Source: Pyramidobacter sp. C12-8
GTDB lineage: Bacteria; Synergistota; Synergistia; Synergistales; Dethiosulfovibrionaceae
Assembly: GCF_002007215.1 (NCBI RefSeq)
Contig: NZ_MUHX01000016.1
Span: forward strand, 1-59,767
Length of the DNA stretch: 59,767 nucleotides
Direction: 5' to 3'
In this document: positions 41,339 to 50,133 of the stretch, one piece after another
Layout: the number at the start of each line of letters is the position of its first letter
Numbering within the stretch: the stretch's first letter is position 1
The notes under the pieces: generated by a model
What the model was told of the DNA's origin: nothing
The model's database searches: none
Seen by the model: the letters and a program-made list of their open reading frames with translations, nothing else
Translations under genes and position numbers: made by a program

Positions 41339-42670
41339 ATGTCCGCCCGCATGGGATACAGTTCTCGTCTGAAGACGCTGCTGCAGCAGGGGCGCCTGGA
41401 CGAGGCCCGGCTGATGATCCGGGGCATGACGCCGGAAGTGCTGGAGGAGGAACTGCTGCGTCTGCCGCCGCGAAGCGGCCTGGCGCTGTGCAGCATTTTG
41501 AAACCGGCCCGTCTGGCCGTGCTGATCGAAGGCCTGTCGCGCCGCGAAAAACAGAAGCTGCTGAGCAGCGCTTCGATCCCCGAGCTGCGGGGGCTGTTCC
41601 TGTCGCTGCCGGAGCGTCTGCTGCCGGAGCTGCTGAACGCCCTGCCTTCGCGCCAAAAGCATCCGTTGCTGGAAAAACTGCCGAAGAACCTGCAAAAGCT
41701 TTTGCAGCCCAAGAAAGAGTGGCCGGAAGATTCCGTCGGCTACATCATGAGCGGCAACGGCGTGGTCCTGTCGCCGCGGGACACGGTGGCCGGAGCGCTG
41801 GACAAGATCCGGCGCGACGCGCCGGGCAAGGATCTGGTCTATCACTGCTTCGTCATCGACGGCGAGCGTTTCGCCGGCACGGCGGCGCTGGAAGACCTCG
41901 TTCTCGCCGCGCCGGAAGTGAAGGTCGAGCAGCTCACGGAAGAGGACTGCCACGCCGTGCCGCCCGAAATGGACCGCGCCGAGGCGGCGCGCATCATGTC
42001 GCGCTACGACGTGCAGGTGCTGCCGGTCGTGAAGGACGGGCGGCTCCTCGGCGCGCTGCCCTTCGACGACGTGCTCGACGTCATGGAAGACGAAAACACC
42101 GAGCTGTTCCACCACGCCGGCGGACTTTACGGCGACAACGACGAGGGCAGTCTGTGGGGCGAAGCGCTGCGGCGCTTCCCCTGCCTGCTGCTCTGTCTGG
42201 TGACGGGCATCCTCACCACGGGCATCATGGAAAACTACGAGGACATGCTCTCGCAGGTGCTGGCGCTCTCGTTCTTCGTGCCGCTGCTGATCGACACGGG
42301 CGGCAACGTGGGCGCGCAGATCTCGGTGCTGATCATCCGCTCGATGGGGCTGGGGCGTCTGGAAAGCAGCGTGCTGGGGCGGGTGCTGCTGCGCGAATTG
42401 GTCACGGCCCTGCTGCTGGGCGGCGCCATGGCCCTGCTGGCGGCGGGACGGTCGCTTTTCATCGGCGCGGGCGCGCAGGTCACGTTCGTGGTCGCCATGG
42501 CGATGATCTGCGTGGTCGTGGCGTCCGACCTGCTCGGCGCGCTCATGCCCTTCGTCGTCAAACGCCTCGGCTTCGACCCGGCGCTGATCTCCGGGCCGCT
42601 GCTGGCCACGATCGTCGACGTGCTGGGGCTGGCGCTGTACTTCGCCGTGGCGAGCATGGTGCTGCTGTAG
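41339..42670 (+). CDS. MgtE-family divalent cation transporter (paralog)
   Basis: The 443-residue protein has the same layout as the preceding MgtE: N domain, CBS pair (VYHCFVIDGERFAGTAALEDLVL and VQVLPVVKDGRLLGALPFDDVLDVMED) and five helices. It keeps PLLIDTGGNVGAQISVLIIRSM and DPALISGPLLATIVDVLGLALYF with the pore Asp. The N domain is shorter in acidic residues and diverged (GRLDEARLMIRGMTPEVL), so Mg2+ gating or ion preference may differ. It begins 72 nt after mgtE and likely shares the transcript. Confidence 0.88.
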   Translation: MSARMGYSSRLKTLLQQGRLDEARLMIRGMTPEVLEEELLRLPPRSGLALCSILKPARLAVLIEGLSRREKQKLLSSASIPELRGLFLSLPERLLPELLNALPSRQKHPLLEKLPKNLQKLLQPKKEWPEDSVGYIMSGNGVVLSPRDTVAGALDKIRRDAPGKDLVYHCFVIDGERFAGTAALEDLVLAAPEVKVEQLTEEDCHAVPPEMDRAEAARIMSRYDVQVLPVVKDGRLLGALPFDDVLDVMEDENTELFHHAGGLYGDNDEGSLWGEALRRFPCLLLCLVTGILTTGIMENYEDMLSQVLALSFFVPLLIDTGGNVGAQISVLIIRSMGLGRLESSVLGRVLLRELVTALLLGGAMALLAAGRSLFIGAGAQVTFVVAMAMICVVVASDLLGALMPFVVKRLGFDPALISGPLLATIVDVLGLALYFAVASMVLL

Positions 42671-42724
42671 CCGTTTGTGAAAAAAAGGGAGCGCCACGCT
42701 CCCGAAGCGGGGAAGAGGCTGAAA

Positions 42725-43963
42725 ATGAATCGAAACGCGGAGTCGGGGGAAAAGAATTCATCGTATCGTTACGTCATTGCGGCCGTGAGTTTTATGTTCA
42801 TGTTTGTAGCCATGGGGCTGGGCAACGCTCCCAACGGGCAGTATCTTGCCCCGGTGACGCGGGAGTTCGGCCTGAGCCGGGCCGATTTTTCCCTGACCTT
42901 CAGCATGAGGTATCTGTTCACGACGATTTTCAATCTGCTGTGGCTGAAAATTTTTACGAAGATCGGCATCCGCCGGACGGTCGGCGCCGGTTTTCTGTTC
43001 CTCGCGGCGGCGTTTTTCATCTTTTCGTCTTCCAGCACGCTGCCCGGGTTTTACGCCGGCGGCATCCTGCAGGGCACCGCGCTGGCCCTGTGCACCAGCG
43101 CGTCCTGTTCTTATCTGGTGGACAACTGGTTCACGGAGCGCAAAGGCACCGTGCTGGGCATTGTTTTTGCTGCCAGCGGCATCGGCGGCGCCCTCGGCAA
43201 CGTGCTCGTGGCGCGCTGGATCGCGCAGAACGGCTGGCGTTTCTCCTACCGTTTGACTTCGTTCCTGATCCTGGGCATCGGCCTCGGTCTGACGTTGTTC
43301 GTGCGCGTGCGCCGCAGGCCGGAAAACGCCGCTTTGCAAAAGGCGCGCGCAGAGCCTTCCGACGCCGGACCGTCGCTTGCGGAGCTACGCCGTACGGGCC
43401 GTTTTTACGCGCTGTTCGCGATCGTGTTCGTGCTCGGCTGGCTGTGCAATCCTGTCTATACGATCGCTCCCGCGCATCTGGTGGATCGCGGTTTCGATCC
43501 CGTCTTTGCCGGGCAGATGACGGGGCTGATGTTCATCGTGCTGGGCGCGGCCAAGGTCCTCTGGGGCGCGCTGTACGACCGTTTCGGGCTTCGGCCTGTA
43601 TTCCTGACGAGCTGCGCGTGCGGCGTCGCCGCGCTGCTGACGCTTTCCCGCGCCTCGGGCGAGCTTTCCGCCGTCGCGTTCGCCGTGCTGCTGGGCTTTG
43701 CCATGCCGGTGGAGACCATCATGGTGCCGCTGCTGGTGACGAATCTTCTGGGGGCTCGGGCGTATACGGCGATGATCGGCGTTTTCTTCGCGCTCATGTC
43801 CGCCGGCATCGCCGTCGGCAACCCGCTGATCAACTTCGGTTACAGCCTCGCCGGCAGTTACTCGCCCGTGCTGATCCTCTACGCCGGGCTCTTTGCGCTC
43901 TGCGCCGCTCTGTATCTGTGGTGCGAACGCGAGGCGGAACGTTTTGGAAAAAGAGCCCATTGA
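42725..43963 (+). CDS. Major facilitator superfamily transporter (oxalate:formate antiporter-like)
   Basis: The 412-residue protein has 12 predicted helices with a central charged loop (RVRRRPENAALQKARAEPSD) and MFS loop motif VDNWFTERKGTVLGIVFAASGIGGALGN between helices 4 and 5, typical of the oxalate/formate and monocarboxylate group. ATG 42725 is selected by homology to N-terminal helix 1 and a nearby GGGGAAG. It stands between mgtE genes and the poly-gamma-glutamate-like gene and ends before a terminator. The substrate is unknown; an organic acid is likely. Confidence 0.85.
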   Translation: MNRNAESGEKNSSYRYVIAAVSFMFMFVAMGLGNAPNGQYLAPVTREFGLSRADFSLTFSMRYLFTTIFNLLWLKIFTKIGIRRTVGAGFLFLAAAFFIFSSSSTLPGFYAGGILQGTALALCTSASCSYLVDNWFTERKGTVLGIVFAASGIGGALGNVLVARWIAQNGWRFSYRLTSFLILGIGLGLTLFVRVRRRPENAALQKARAEPSDAGPSLAELRRTGRFYALFAIVFVLGWLCNPVYTIAPAHLVDRGFDPVFAGQMTGLMFIVLGAAKVLWGALYDRFGLRPVFLTSCACGVAALLTLSRASGELSAVAFAVLLGFAMPVETIMVPLLVTNLLGARAYTAMIGVFFALMSAGIAVGNPLINFGYSLAGSYSPVLILYAGLFALCAALYLWCEREAERFGKRAH

Positions 43964-43977
43964 AAGATCGCGACAGA

Positions 43978-44016
43978 AAAAACTCGGAAACAGCCGCTCC
44001 GTTTCTGAGTTTTTAT
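43978..44016 (+). terminator. Rho-independent terminator
   Basis: ACTCGGAAAC pairs with GTTTCTGAGT around a 9-nt loop, with an A run before and T5 after. It ends the MFS gene. Confidence 0.8.
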
Positions 44017-44051
44017 TGTCCGTGCGCCGCGACGTCATGAAGGTGGGAACG

Positions 44052-44972
44052 ATGAAAAGAATTTTCTTGTGTTTGGTTCTGGCGCTGGCGGCACGTTCCG
44101 CTTGCGCCTTCGAAGACGCGAGGCAGAACGCTGCGGTCGATTTGATGCGCCGCTGCGAGGCGGTGCTGTGGGAAGAAAAGTTGAGGCGCGTGCCCGATTT
44201 CGACGTGCGCCTCGATCCCGATCGTACCGGCTTGGTGGGCGAGGAGTTCACCGCGCTGGCCACGACCCCCGGCAGCTGGCACGACAAGCGCGCGGCCGCC
44301 CAGCCGGAAATGGCCGGGGCCCTGGCCGGCTATCTGATCCGCGCCGGCGTCAGAGAAGGAGATTGGATCGGCATCAACGCCACCAGTTCCTACCCCGGTT
44401 TCACGATGGCCGCGCTCTGCGCGGCGCGAACGCTGAAACTGAACACGGTCTTCGTGCTCTCCTACGGCGCTTCCATGTATGGCGGCACGCTGCCGCAGTT
44501 CACCGTGCCGGTGATGCTCGACGCGCTGCGCGAACGCGGCGTCATGGACGTGAAGATCGACGCGCTGACGCCGGGCGGCATGGACGACCGCATGCGCCGG
44601 AACATCCTCGATGAGGATGTGCTGCCGCTCGTGCGCCGGCTCATGAGCGAGCGCCGCGAAACCTGCATGATCCCGGCAGATCTCCGCATGTCCATGGCTT
44701 TCCGGCAGATGCTCTTCGCTGCAAAGCCCATCACAGCCTTCATCAGCTGCGGCGGTTCGTGGCTGAGCCTTGGGCGCAGCATGGAAGAAGGCGCCGTTCT
44801 GCCTCACGGGCTGATCATGCCGCCCTGGCCGGTAAAGCCGAAAACGTGGGATCGCGGCCTGATCATGGATTTTCTCGAAAAAGGCGTGCCCTGCATCCAT
44901 CTGCTGTTCACCAAAGGTGTGTGCCGCGACTGGGATCTGCCTCACGGCACGGGGCCCGAACCGAATTTCTGA
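44052..44972 (+). CDS. Secreted poly-gamma-glutamate system-like protein
   Basis: The 306-residue protein begins with a signal peptide (MKRIFLCLVLALAARSACA). The mature part contains TTPGSWHDKRAAAQPEMAG, GVREGDWIGINATSSYPGFTMAAL and VFVLSYGASMYGGTLPQFT, the recurring pattern of the poly-gamma-glutamate system (PgsW-type) family. No capB/capC/capA or other PGA synthesis genes are beside it. ATG 44052 has AAGGTGG upstream. The role is unproven; it may belong to a polymer system encoded elsewhere or have an unrelated envelope role. Confidence 0.7.
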   Translation: MKRIFLCLVLALAARSACAFEDARQNAAVDLMRRCEAVLWEEKLRRVPDFDVRLDPDRTGLVGEEFTALATTPGSWHDKRAAAQPEMAGALAGYLIRAGVREGDWIGINATSSYPGFTMAALCAARTLKLNTVFVLSYGASMYGGTLPQFTVPVMLDALRERGVMDVKIDALTPGGMDDRMRRNILDEDVLPLVRRLMSERRETCMIPADLRMSMAFRQMLFAAKPITAFISCGGSWLSLGRSMEEGAVLPHGLIMPPWPVKPKTWDRGLIMDFLEKGVPCIHLLFTKGVCRDWDLPHGTGPEPNF

Positions 44973-45054
44973 TACCGGTTTTCAATGGAAAGGCGTCGTT
45001 GAAAATATTGCGCATCGGCGCGGGAAAAAATGAGAATTGACGATAAATCGGGAT

Positions 45055-45070
45055 TGTTCCACGTAGAACA
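45055..45070. other. Second parS-like site (one mismatch)
   Basis: TGTTCCACGTAGAACA differs at one base from the perfect 16-mer at 6083. It is intergenic, in the convergent gap, where a gene-specific operator would be unexpected, which supports a parS role. Confidence 0.6.
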
Positions 45071-45079
45071 GTCCGCACG

Positions 45080-45116
45080 AAAAAGCCTGCCGATCGAGCG
45101 ATCGGCAGGCTTTTTC
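45080..45116. terminator. Bidirectional terminator
   Basis: AAAAAGCCTGCCGATCG pairs perfectly with CGATCGGCAGGCTTTTT across a 2-nt centre. It separates two convergent genes. Confidence 0.9.
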
Positions 45117-45163
45117 CGTTTGTCGCTTTTTCGTTCTTCTTGGCGTTCTTCGCCGCCTTACGC

Positions 45164-46120
45164 TCACTGATGCGTGCCGTTGGCGCCGTAAATGTCGCGG
45201 AAGCGGGGCATGGCGGCGATGGCGCCCCTCTTTTCGCAGACGCGGGCGGCGACGGCCGAAGCGCCGGAACCGATCCAGCGCGCCTGTTCCGCGGTCAGTT
45301 CGTCCCAAGCGGTGGCGTCGGGCAGGCTGAACAGGCCGCGCAGCAGACCGGCGGCATAGCCGTCGCCGCAGCCGGTCGTGTCGGCGACGGCGACCGAGTA
45401 GGCGAAGAGGCGCTCGCAGACCTGGCCGGAAGCGATCAGCGAACCTTGCGCGCCGGCGGTGAGGACGGTGAGCGCGCCGCGGCGGGCCTGGTGCATGGCG
45501 GCGAAGCTGTCGTTGACGTCCTCGCCGGGGAAGAACCATTCGATGTCGTCGCGGCTGAATTTGACGAGCTGCGGGCGGATCATGAATTTCAGCGCCCGTT
45601 CGCAGTAGTTTTGCTTGTCGGCGATCAGCGCGGGACGGACGTTGAGATCGAACGACACGGGAACGCCGGCATCGTAGAATTTTTCCGCCAAGGCTTCCTG
45701 CGCGGACGCGCCCGGTTCGGAGGCGAGCATGACGCCGCCGCAGTGCAGGCCGCTGAAGTCGTTCGGGTCGATCTCTGCCACGTCGTCGGGCGTCACGGAT
45801 TCGTCGGCGCAGCCCGCGCGGCGGAAGGCGAAGTTCGGTTGCCCCGAGGTGGCGAGGCGCACTTGCGCAGCGGCGGTGGCGCGGTCTTTTTTGTAGACGG
45901 TGAAGCGGTGGTCGATGCGCTCGCGGTCGAACAGCCGCAGCAGCGCGCGTCCTTCCTCGTCGCCGCCGATGCCGCCGCAGAAGGCCGCCGGTAGTTCGAG
46001 CCGCGCCGCGCCGACGGCGGCGTTGAGCACGGAACCGCCGGGCAGGGAGCTTTGCAGTTCGCCTGCGGCGTCGTAAAACTGGTCCATCAGCGCTTCCCCA
46101 AAGAACAGAACTGGTCTCAT
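45164..46120 (-). CDS. PfkB-family carbohydrate kinase (fructokinase-like)
   Basis: The 318-residue protein has the ribokinase fold: GEALMDQFY at the start, GGSVLNAAVGAARL, GGIGGDEEGRALL and the C-terminal catalytic signature DTTGCGDGYAAGLL with the base aspartate and anion hole. It phosphorylates a sugar or nucleoside with ATP; fructose is only a guess from the family. It is monocistronic, divergent from the thiT riboswitch and ends before a bidirectional terminator. Confidence 0.85.
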   Translation of the reverse strand: MRPVLFFGEALMDQFYDAAGELQSSLPGGSVLNAAVGAARLELPAAFCGGIGGDEEGRALLRLFDRERIDHRFTVYKKDRATAAAQVRLATSGQPNFAFRRAGCADESVTPDDVAEIDPNDFSGLHCGGVMLASEPGASAQEALAEKFYDAGVPVSFDLNVRPALIADKQNYCERALKFMIRPQLVKFSRDDIEWFFPGEDVNDSFAAMHQARRGALTVLTAGAQGSLIASGQVCERLFAYSVAVADTTGCGDGYAAGLLRGLFSLPDATAWDELTAEQARWIGSGASAVAARVCEKRGAIAAMPRFRDIYGANGTHQ

Positions 46121-46205
46121 CGTCTTTTTCTCCTTTTGTGCCGCTGGGACGGCGCGTTCGTTTTCACAAGTCTACCATAGCCGGGGGCCTTTCGGCGAGA
46201 CGGTC

Positions 46206-46234
46206 TTGACGCGTCCGCCCGGAACGATGATAAT
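46206..46234 (+). promoter_or_regulatory. Sigma70 promoter of thiT
   Basis: TTGACG (46206-46211) and GATAAT (46229-46234) are separated by 17 nt. Transcription would start near 46241, directly at the riboswitch 5' end. Confidence 0.75.
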
Positions 46235-46240
46235 AAAAGC

Positions 46241-46345
46241 AGGAACCGGGGGCGTCGGCGTATCCGGCTGAGAGGAGACGAAACGGTCTCGACCCTTGGA
46301 ACCTGATCCGGTTCATACCGGTGCAGGGAAGGTGCGGGTTTTCCC
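46241..46345 (+). promoter_or_regulatory. TPP riboswitch (THI element)
   Basis: The conserved GGCTGAGA (46266-46273) and ACCCTTGGAACCTGATCC (46312 region, beginning at 46292), followed by ACCGGTGCAGGGAAGG, match the thiamine pyrophosphate aptamer. It lies between a promoter and thiT. TPP binding should lower thiT expression; the downstream CCCGTCCCC may take part in the switch. Confidence 0.93.
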
Positions 46346-46385
46346 GTCCCCTGTAAATCTTTTGATTTTACGGGAGGTCTTTTTG

Positions 46386-46889
46386 ATGTATCAACGCAGC
46401 AAAACGCAGTCGGTGGTGGAGGCGGCGCTGTGCATTGCGCTGGCGGTGGTGTTCTCGCGGCTGAGGCTGTTCCGTCTGCCTCAGGGCGGTTCGGTGACGC
46501 TGGAGATCGTGCCGCTGCTGGTGTACGCGATGCGCTGGGGACTGTTGAAGGGGATCGGCGCGGGCGCCGTGGCCGGCCTTCTGCAGTACGTGATGGGCGG
46601 CTACGTGGTCCATCCCGTGCAAGGGATGCTCGATTATCCGCTGGCCTACGCGGCGCTGGGGCTGGCGGCGCTGGGCGGGGAACACGTCTTCGCCGGCATC
46701 CTTGTCGCCGTGGCGGCGCGGATCGTCTGCCATGTGGCCTCGGGCGTGGTGTTCTTCGCGTCCTACGCGCCGGCGGGCACGCATCCGCTGGTCTACTCGC
46801 TGCTGTACAACGGCAGCTTCATGGCCGCCAACATGGTGATCGCGCTGATCCTGGTGCCGCTGATTTTGGCGCGGCTGAAAAAATTCTGA
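46386..46889 (+). CDS. thiT: Thiamine ECF transporter S component ThiT
   Basis: The 167-residue membrane protein has six helices and ThiT pattern: VEAALCIALAVVFSRLRLFRLPQGGSVTLEIVPLLVYAMRWG at the start, with the thiamine-binding GGSVTLE loop, GLLQYVMGGYVVHPVQGMLDYPLAYAALGLA and SYAPAGTHPLVYSLLYNGSF. It binds thiamine and pairs with a shared EcfAA'T energising module encoded elsewhere. ATG 46386 has GGGAGG upstream. Control by the TPP riboswitch supports the assignment strongly. Confidence 0.94.
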   Translation: MYQRSKTQSVVEAALCIALAVVFSRLRLFRLPQGGSVTLEIVPLLVYAMRWGLLKGIGAGAVAGLLQYVMGGYVVHPVQGMLDYPLAYAALGLAALGGEHVFAGILVAVAARIVCHVASGVVFFASYAPAGTHPLVYSLLYNGSFMAANMVIALILVPLILARLKKF

Positions 46890-46911
46890 GCGATACGGAG
46901 GTGGCGCCGTC

Positions 46912-47940
46912 GTGAAAAAGAAGCGTCTTCTGAAAATCGCGGCGTGCGCTCTGCTGGCGCTCGCTTTCGCGGCCGCGCCGTCGCAGGCCTCCGTGGAGAG
47001 CGCGTTGGAAGCGTGCCGCTCCGAAAACGGCCTGCTGCCCGATCGGCCCGGCGGCAGCACTTATTCGTCGGAAGTGCTTGTGCGCGAACTGCGCCTGCGT
47101 CTGCTGCAGAACGACCGTGAGCGCTTTGAGGCGCTCTACCGCTTGGCGGTGAAGCACTTCCAGTCGCCGCTGATGCTGCTGTACCGGCAGCTGGACGCTT
47201 CTTTGCAGCCGGTAGCGTGGGAGGACCGCACCGCGACGGACCTGCAGTTCTGCCGCGTGCTGCTCGACGCGGCGGAACGATGGGACGAGCCGCACTACCG
47301 CGAGCGGGCGCTGAAAACGGCGGGGCGCATGCTGCGCTTCAACGTCTACCGCAACGTGCTGATCAACGGCGCCTCGTGGAAAGAACGGGAGTCCGGGATT
47401 TTCAGCATTTACGAGCCCAGCCACCGTCTCAGCCTCGGCGCTGTCGACGTGAAGGCGCTGCTGCAGCTGCAAAGTTTTTCTTCCCAGTGGGAGCCGGTGG
47501 CGCAGCGCTGTCTCGGCATCCTGCTGGCGGGGAGCGGCGCGCAGACGCTGCGGCTGGCTTACGACGTGGACAAGCGCAGTTACGTGGACAGCCAGGACGG
47601 TTCTCTCGACGCGCTGTTGATCATGGCCAATCTGCTGGACGGCGGCCTTGTGCCGCTTCATTCCATGGACCGTCTGGTGGAAAGGCTTCGCGCCGAGCCG
47701 ACCTGTTTCGTCGAAGGCGAACAGGCGTCGCTGGCGGCCGCTTCGCTGGGCGCTTACGTGCTGGCTCAGGCGGGGCGCGCGGCGGAATCGCGTCAGGTCT
47801 TTCTGCTTCTTGAAGAACAGTTCGGCGCCGGCGGAGAGCTGCTGCGCGCTCCCGGGCAGCAGCCGTCGATCCTGCACAATCTCATGTATCTGATCGTGCG
47901 CGAGATCCTCGAACCGGAAAGAAGCATGGAGGCCCGCTGA
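46912..47940 (+). CDS. Secreted hypothetical protein, helical-barrel hydrolase-like
   Basis: The 342-residue protein has a signal peptide (MKKKRLLKIAACALLALAFAAAPSQAS) and then regularly spaced helices. DRTATDLQFCRVLLDAAERW and VDSQDGSLDALLIMANLLD resemble, loosely, repeat turns of (alpha/alpha)6 enzymes such as family 8 glycosidases, but no catalytic pair could be confirmed. GTG 46912 follows thiT by 22 nt with GGAGGTGG before it, so it probably shares the riboswitch-controlled transcript. Function unknown. Confidence 0.6.
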   Translation: MKKKRLLKIAACALLALAFAAAPSQASVESALEACRSENGLLPDRPGGSTYSSEVLVRELRLRLLQNDRERFEALYRLAVKHFQSPLMLLYRQLDASLQPVAWEDRTATDLQFCRVLLDAAERWDEPHYRERALKTAGRMLRFNVYRNVLINGASWKERESGIFSIYEPSHRLSLGAVDVKALLQLQSFSSQWEPVAQRCLGILLAGSGAQTLRLAYDVDKRSYVDSQDGSLDALLIMANLLDGGLVPLHSMDRLVERLRAEPTCFVEGEQASLAAASLGAYVLAQAGRAAESRQVFLLLEEQFGAGGELLRAPGQQPSILHNLMYLIVREILEPERSMEAR

Positions 47941-47961
47941 ACGAGAAGCTTTTCCGAAAAG

Positions 47962-48011
47962 AAAAACAGGGGCGGACGACCGGGAAAATTTGGCCGTCCG
48001 CCCCTGTTTTT
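47962..48011 (+). terminator. Rho-independent terminator
   Basis: AAAAACAGGGGCGGACG pairs perfectly with CGTCCGCCCCTGTTTTT, with inner GCC/GGC pairing possible. It ends the thiT transcript. Confidence 0.9.
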
Positions 48012-48089
48012 GCCGCAAAAGCCGGTTCGCATGATGGTATAATGGCGAAAAATCGCGGCCGCTCGGGCCGATCTTCGAGGAGTGCGATC

Positions 48090-49319
48090 ATGAAACAGGA
48101 ACGACATTATCCGCGCTTCGCCGTCACGCCCAAGGCGGAGCGCAGCGTCAAAAGCGGCCATCCGTGGGTCTACGGCGAAGAGGTCACGGACGTTCGGGGA
48201 CAATACGCCCCCGGCGATCTCGTCGACGTGGTGAGCCGCGGCGGAACGTACCTCGGCACGGGGTTCGTCAACGACCGTTCCAAGATCCGCGTCCGCCTCA
48301 TCTCCGCCAACGCCAACGACCGCTTCGACGCCGCTTTCTTCGAGCGCCGTCTGCGCTACGCGCTGAACTACCGCAAAACGGTGATGGGCGATCAGTACGA
48401 CTGCTGCCGTTTGATCTTCGGCGACGCCGACAACTTTCCCGGCCTGACCGTGGACCGCTTCGACGACGTGCTGGTGGCCGAAGTGCTGTCGCTCGGCATG
48501 GACAAGTTGAAAGAGCTGCTGTTCCCCATGCTGGTGCGGCTGCTGCGCGAGGGCGGGCAGAAGATCAGCGGCCTGTACGAGCGCAGCGATTCTGTAATCC
48601 GCGACCTTGAGGGCCTGCCGCGGCACAGCGGCGAGTTCGCCATGGACGGCTGCTCGCTGGCCGGGCGCCGCACGGCGCGCATCTGCGAGAACGGCGTGCT
48701 CTACGACGTCGACTTCGTGGAGGGGCAGAAGACGGGCTTCTTCCTCGACCAGAAGTTCAACCGCGCTGCGGCGGCCCGCCTGTGCGCCGGTCTGAACGTG
48801 CTGGACTGCTTCACCCACACCGGCTCGTTCGCGCTCAACGCCGTCAAGGGCGGCGCGGCGCACGTCACCGCCGTGGACGTTTCCGCGAGCGCTCTGGAGA
48901 TGGCGCGCCGCAACGCCGCGCTGAACGGCTGCCTCGACCGCGTGGACTTCGTCGCCGCCGACGTCTTCGACCTGCTCGCCGACATGGCCTGCCGCGCCCG
49001 CGGCGAGTACGGCATGATCATCCTCGACCCGCCTGCCTTCGCCAAATCGCGCCGCAGCGTGCGCGACGCCGCCCGCGGCTACAAGGAGATCAACCTCAAG
49101 GCCATGAGGCTGCTGCCCCGCGGCGGCTACCTCGCCACCGCCTCGTGCTCCCACTTCATGACCGACGAGCTGTTCCGCCAAACGCTGGCCGCCGCGGCCG
49201 CCGACGCCAAAGTCAGCCTGCGCCGGATCGAAGCCCGCGGCCAATCCCCCGACCATCCCGTCCTCTGGGGCGTGCCGGAAACCGAGTACCTCAAGTTCTA
49301 TCTGTTTCAGGTGGTATAA
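48090..49319 (+). CDS. rlmI: RlmI-type 23S rRNA (cytosine-C5) methyltransferase
   Basis: The 409-residue protein has an N-terminal PUA domain (AERSVKSGHPWVYGEEV, about 10-80), a linker domain and a C-terminal Rossmann methyltransferase with LNVLDCFTHTGSFALNAV as SAM motif I, DVSASALEMARRNA, and IILDPPAFAKSR plus ATASCSHFM with the catalytic-type cysteine. E. coli RlmI methylates C1962 of 23S rRNA. ATG 48090 has GAGGAG upstream; the longer frame has no matching homology. Site specificity is inferred. Confidence 0.85.
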   Translation: MKQERHYPRFAVTPKAERSVKSGHPWVYGEEVTDVRGQYAPGDLVDVVSRGGTYLGTGFVNDRSKIRVRLISANANDRFDAAFFERRLRYALNYRKTVMGDQYDCCRLIFGDADNFPGLTVDRFDDVLVAEVLSLGMDKLKELLFPMLVRLLREGGQKISGLYERSDSVIRDLEGLPRHSGEFAMDGCSLAGRRTARICENGVLYDVDFVEGQKTGFFLDQKFNRAAAARLCAGLNVLDCFTHTGSFALNAVKGGAAHVTAVDVSASALEMARRNAALNGCLDRVDFVAADVFDLLADMACRARGEYGMIILDPPAFAKSRRSVRDAARGYKEINLKAMRLLPRGGYLATASCSHFMTDELFRQTLAAAAADAKVSLRRIEARGQSPDHPVLWGVPETEYLKFYLFQVV

Positions 49320-49343
49320 AATCAGCGTCAGGGGTGAGAAGAC

Positions 49344-50075
49344 GTGGCGATTCCCAAAATCATCCATTACTGCTGGTTCGGCGAAAAGAAATTCCCCGCG
49401 CTGGGACGCCGGTGTCTTGCTTCATGGAAGAAATATCTGCCCGATTACAGGATCGTTCTTTGGAACGAGCTGAATTTCGACCTTTCCGCGTTCCGGTTTA
49501 CACGGGAAGCGGCGGCCATGAAAAAATGGGCCTTCGTCTCGGATTTTCTGCGGATTTACGCCTTGTATCATCAAGGCGGGGTTTATCTGGACAGCGACGT
49601 CGAGGTGCTGAAGCCGCTCGATGGCTTTTTGCGGCATCGCGCTTTTACTGGATTCGAGCGTCCCGGCTGTCCCGTGACCGGGATCATGGGAGCCGAGGCG
49701 GGACACCCGTGGATCGAAGGATTGCTCGATGACTACGTGCGGAAACGTTTCGTCGATGAAAACGGCGCTCCCGATCTGACCCCGAATACGGGACTGATCA
49801 CGCGGGACCTTCAGGAACGGTACGGCGTGCTTTTGAACAATCGAAAGCAGTTTCTTGACGACGGCCTGTGTATCTATCCGCAGGAGATCTTTTGCCCGCT
49901 GACCCTGAAAGGTGAAAATTACGGAAAAAATTTTGCCGGCGCCTTTACGGTCCACTGGTTCGCGGGCAGCTGGCGTCCGCCGGGCGCCCGTCTGGTGAGC
50001 GGGCTGGGGAGAGTGCTGCGGAAAGTCCATCTGTATAATGCGGCGCGGCGGATCGTGCGGGGGAAAGACGCCTAG
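49344..50075 (+). CDS. Glycosyltransferase with DXD motif (GT32-like)
   Basis: The 243-residue protein starts MAIPKIIHYCWFGEKKFP and has GGVYLDSDVEVLKPLD, the DXD metal/nucleotide-sugar site of OCH1-like capsular polysaccharide glycosyltransferases, followed by IMGAEAGHPW and FTVHWFAGSW. GTG 49344 follows a GGGGTGAG. It is cytoplasmic or peripheral to the membrane. It faces three minus-strand glycan genes, with which it probably builds a surface oligosaccharide; the sugar is unknown. Confidence 0.85.
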   Translation: MAIPKIIHYCWFGEKKFPALGRRCLASWKKYLPDYRIVLWNELNFDLSAFRFTREAAAMKKWAFVSDFLRIYALYHQGGVYLDSDVEVLKPLDGFLRHRAFTGFERPGCPVTGIMGAEAGHPWIEGLLDDYVRKRFVDENGAPDLTPNTGLITRDLQERYGVLLNNRKQFLDDGLCIYPQEIFCPLTLKGENYGKNFAGAFTVHWFAGSWRPPGARLVSGLGRVLRKVHLYNAARRIVRGKDA

Positions 50076-50133
50076 TTCCCGTCCCGCCGGGAAACTTGCC
50101 CTCCCCGTCGCGGCGGCACAGCGCGGAACGGAA

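Noticed and set aside
42661-42725. Terminator between the second mgtE and the MFS gene
   Set aside because: GGGAGCG/CGCTCCC forms a small hairpin, but no T tract follows; read-through into the MFS gene is likely.
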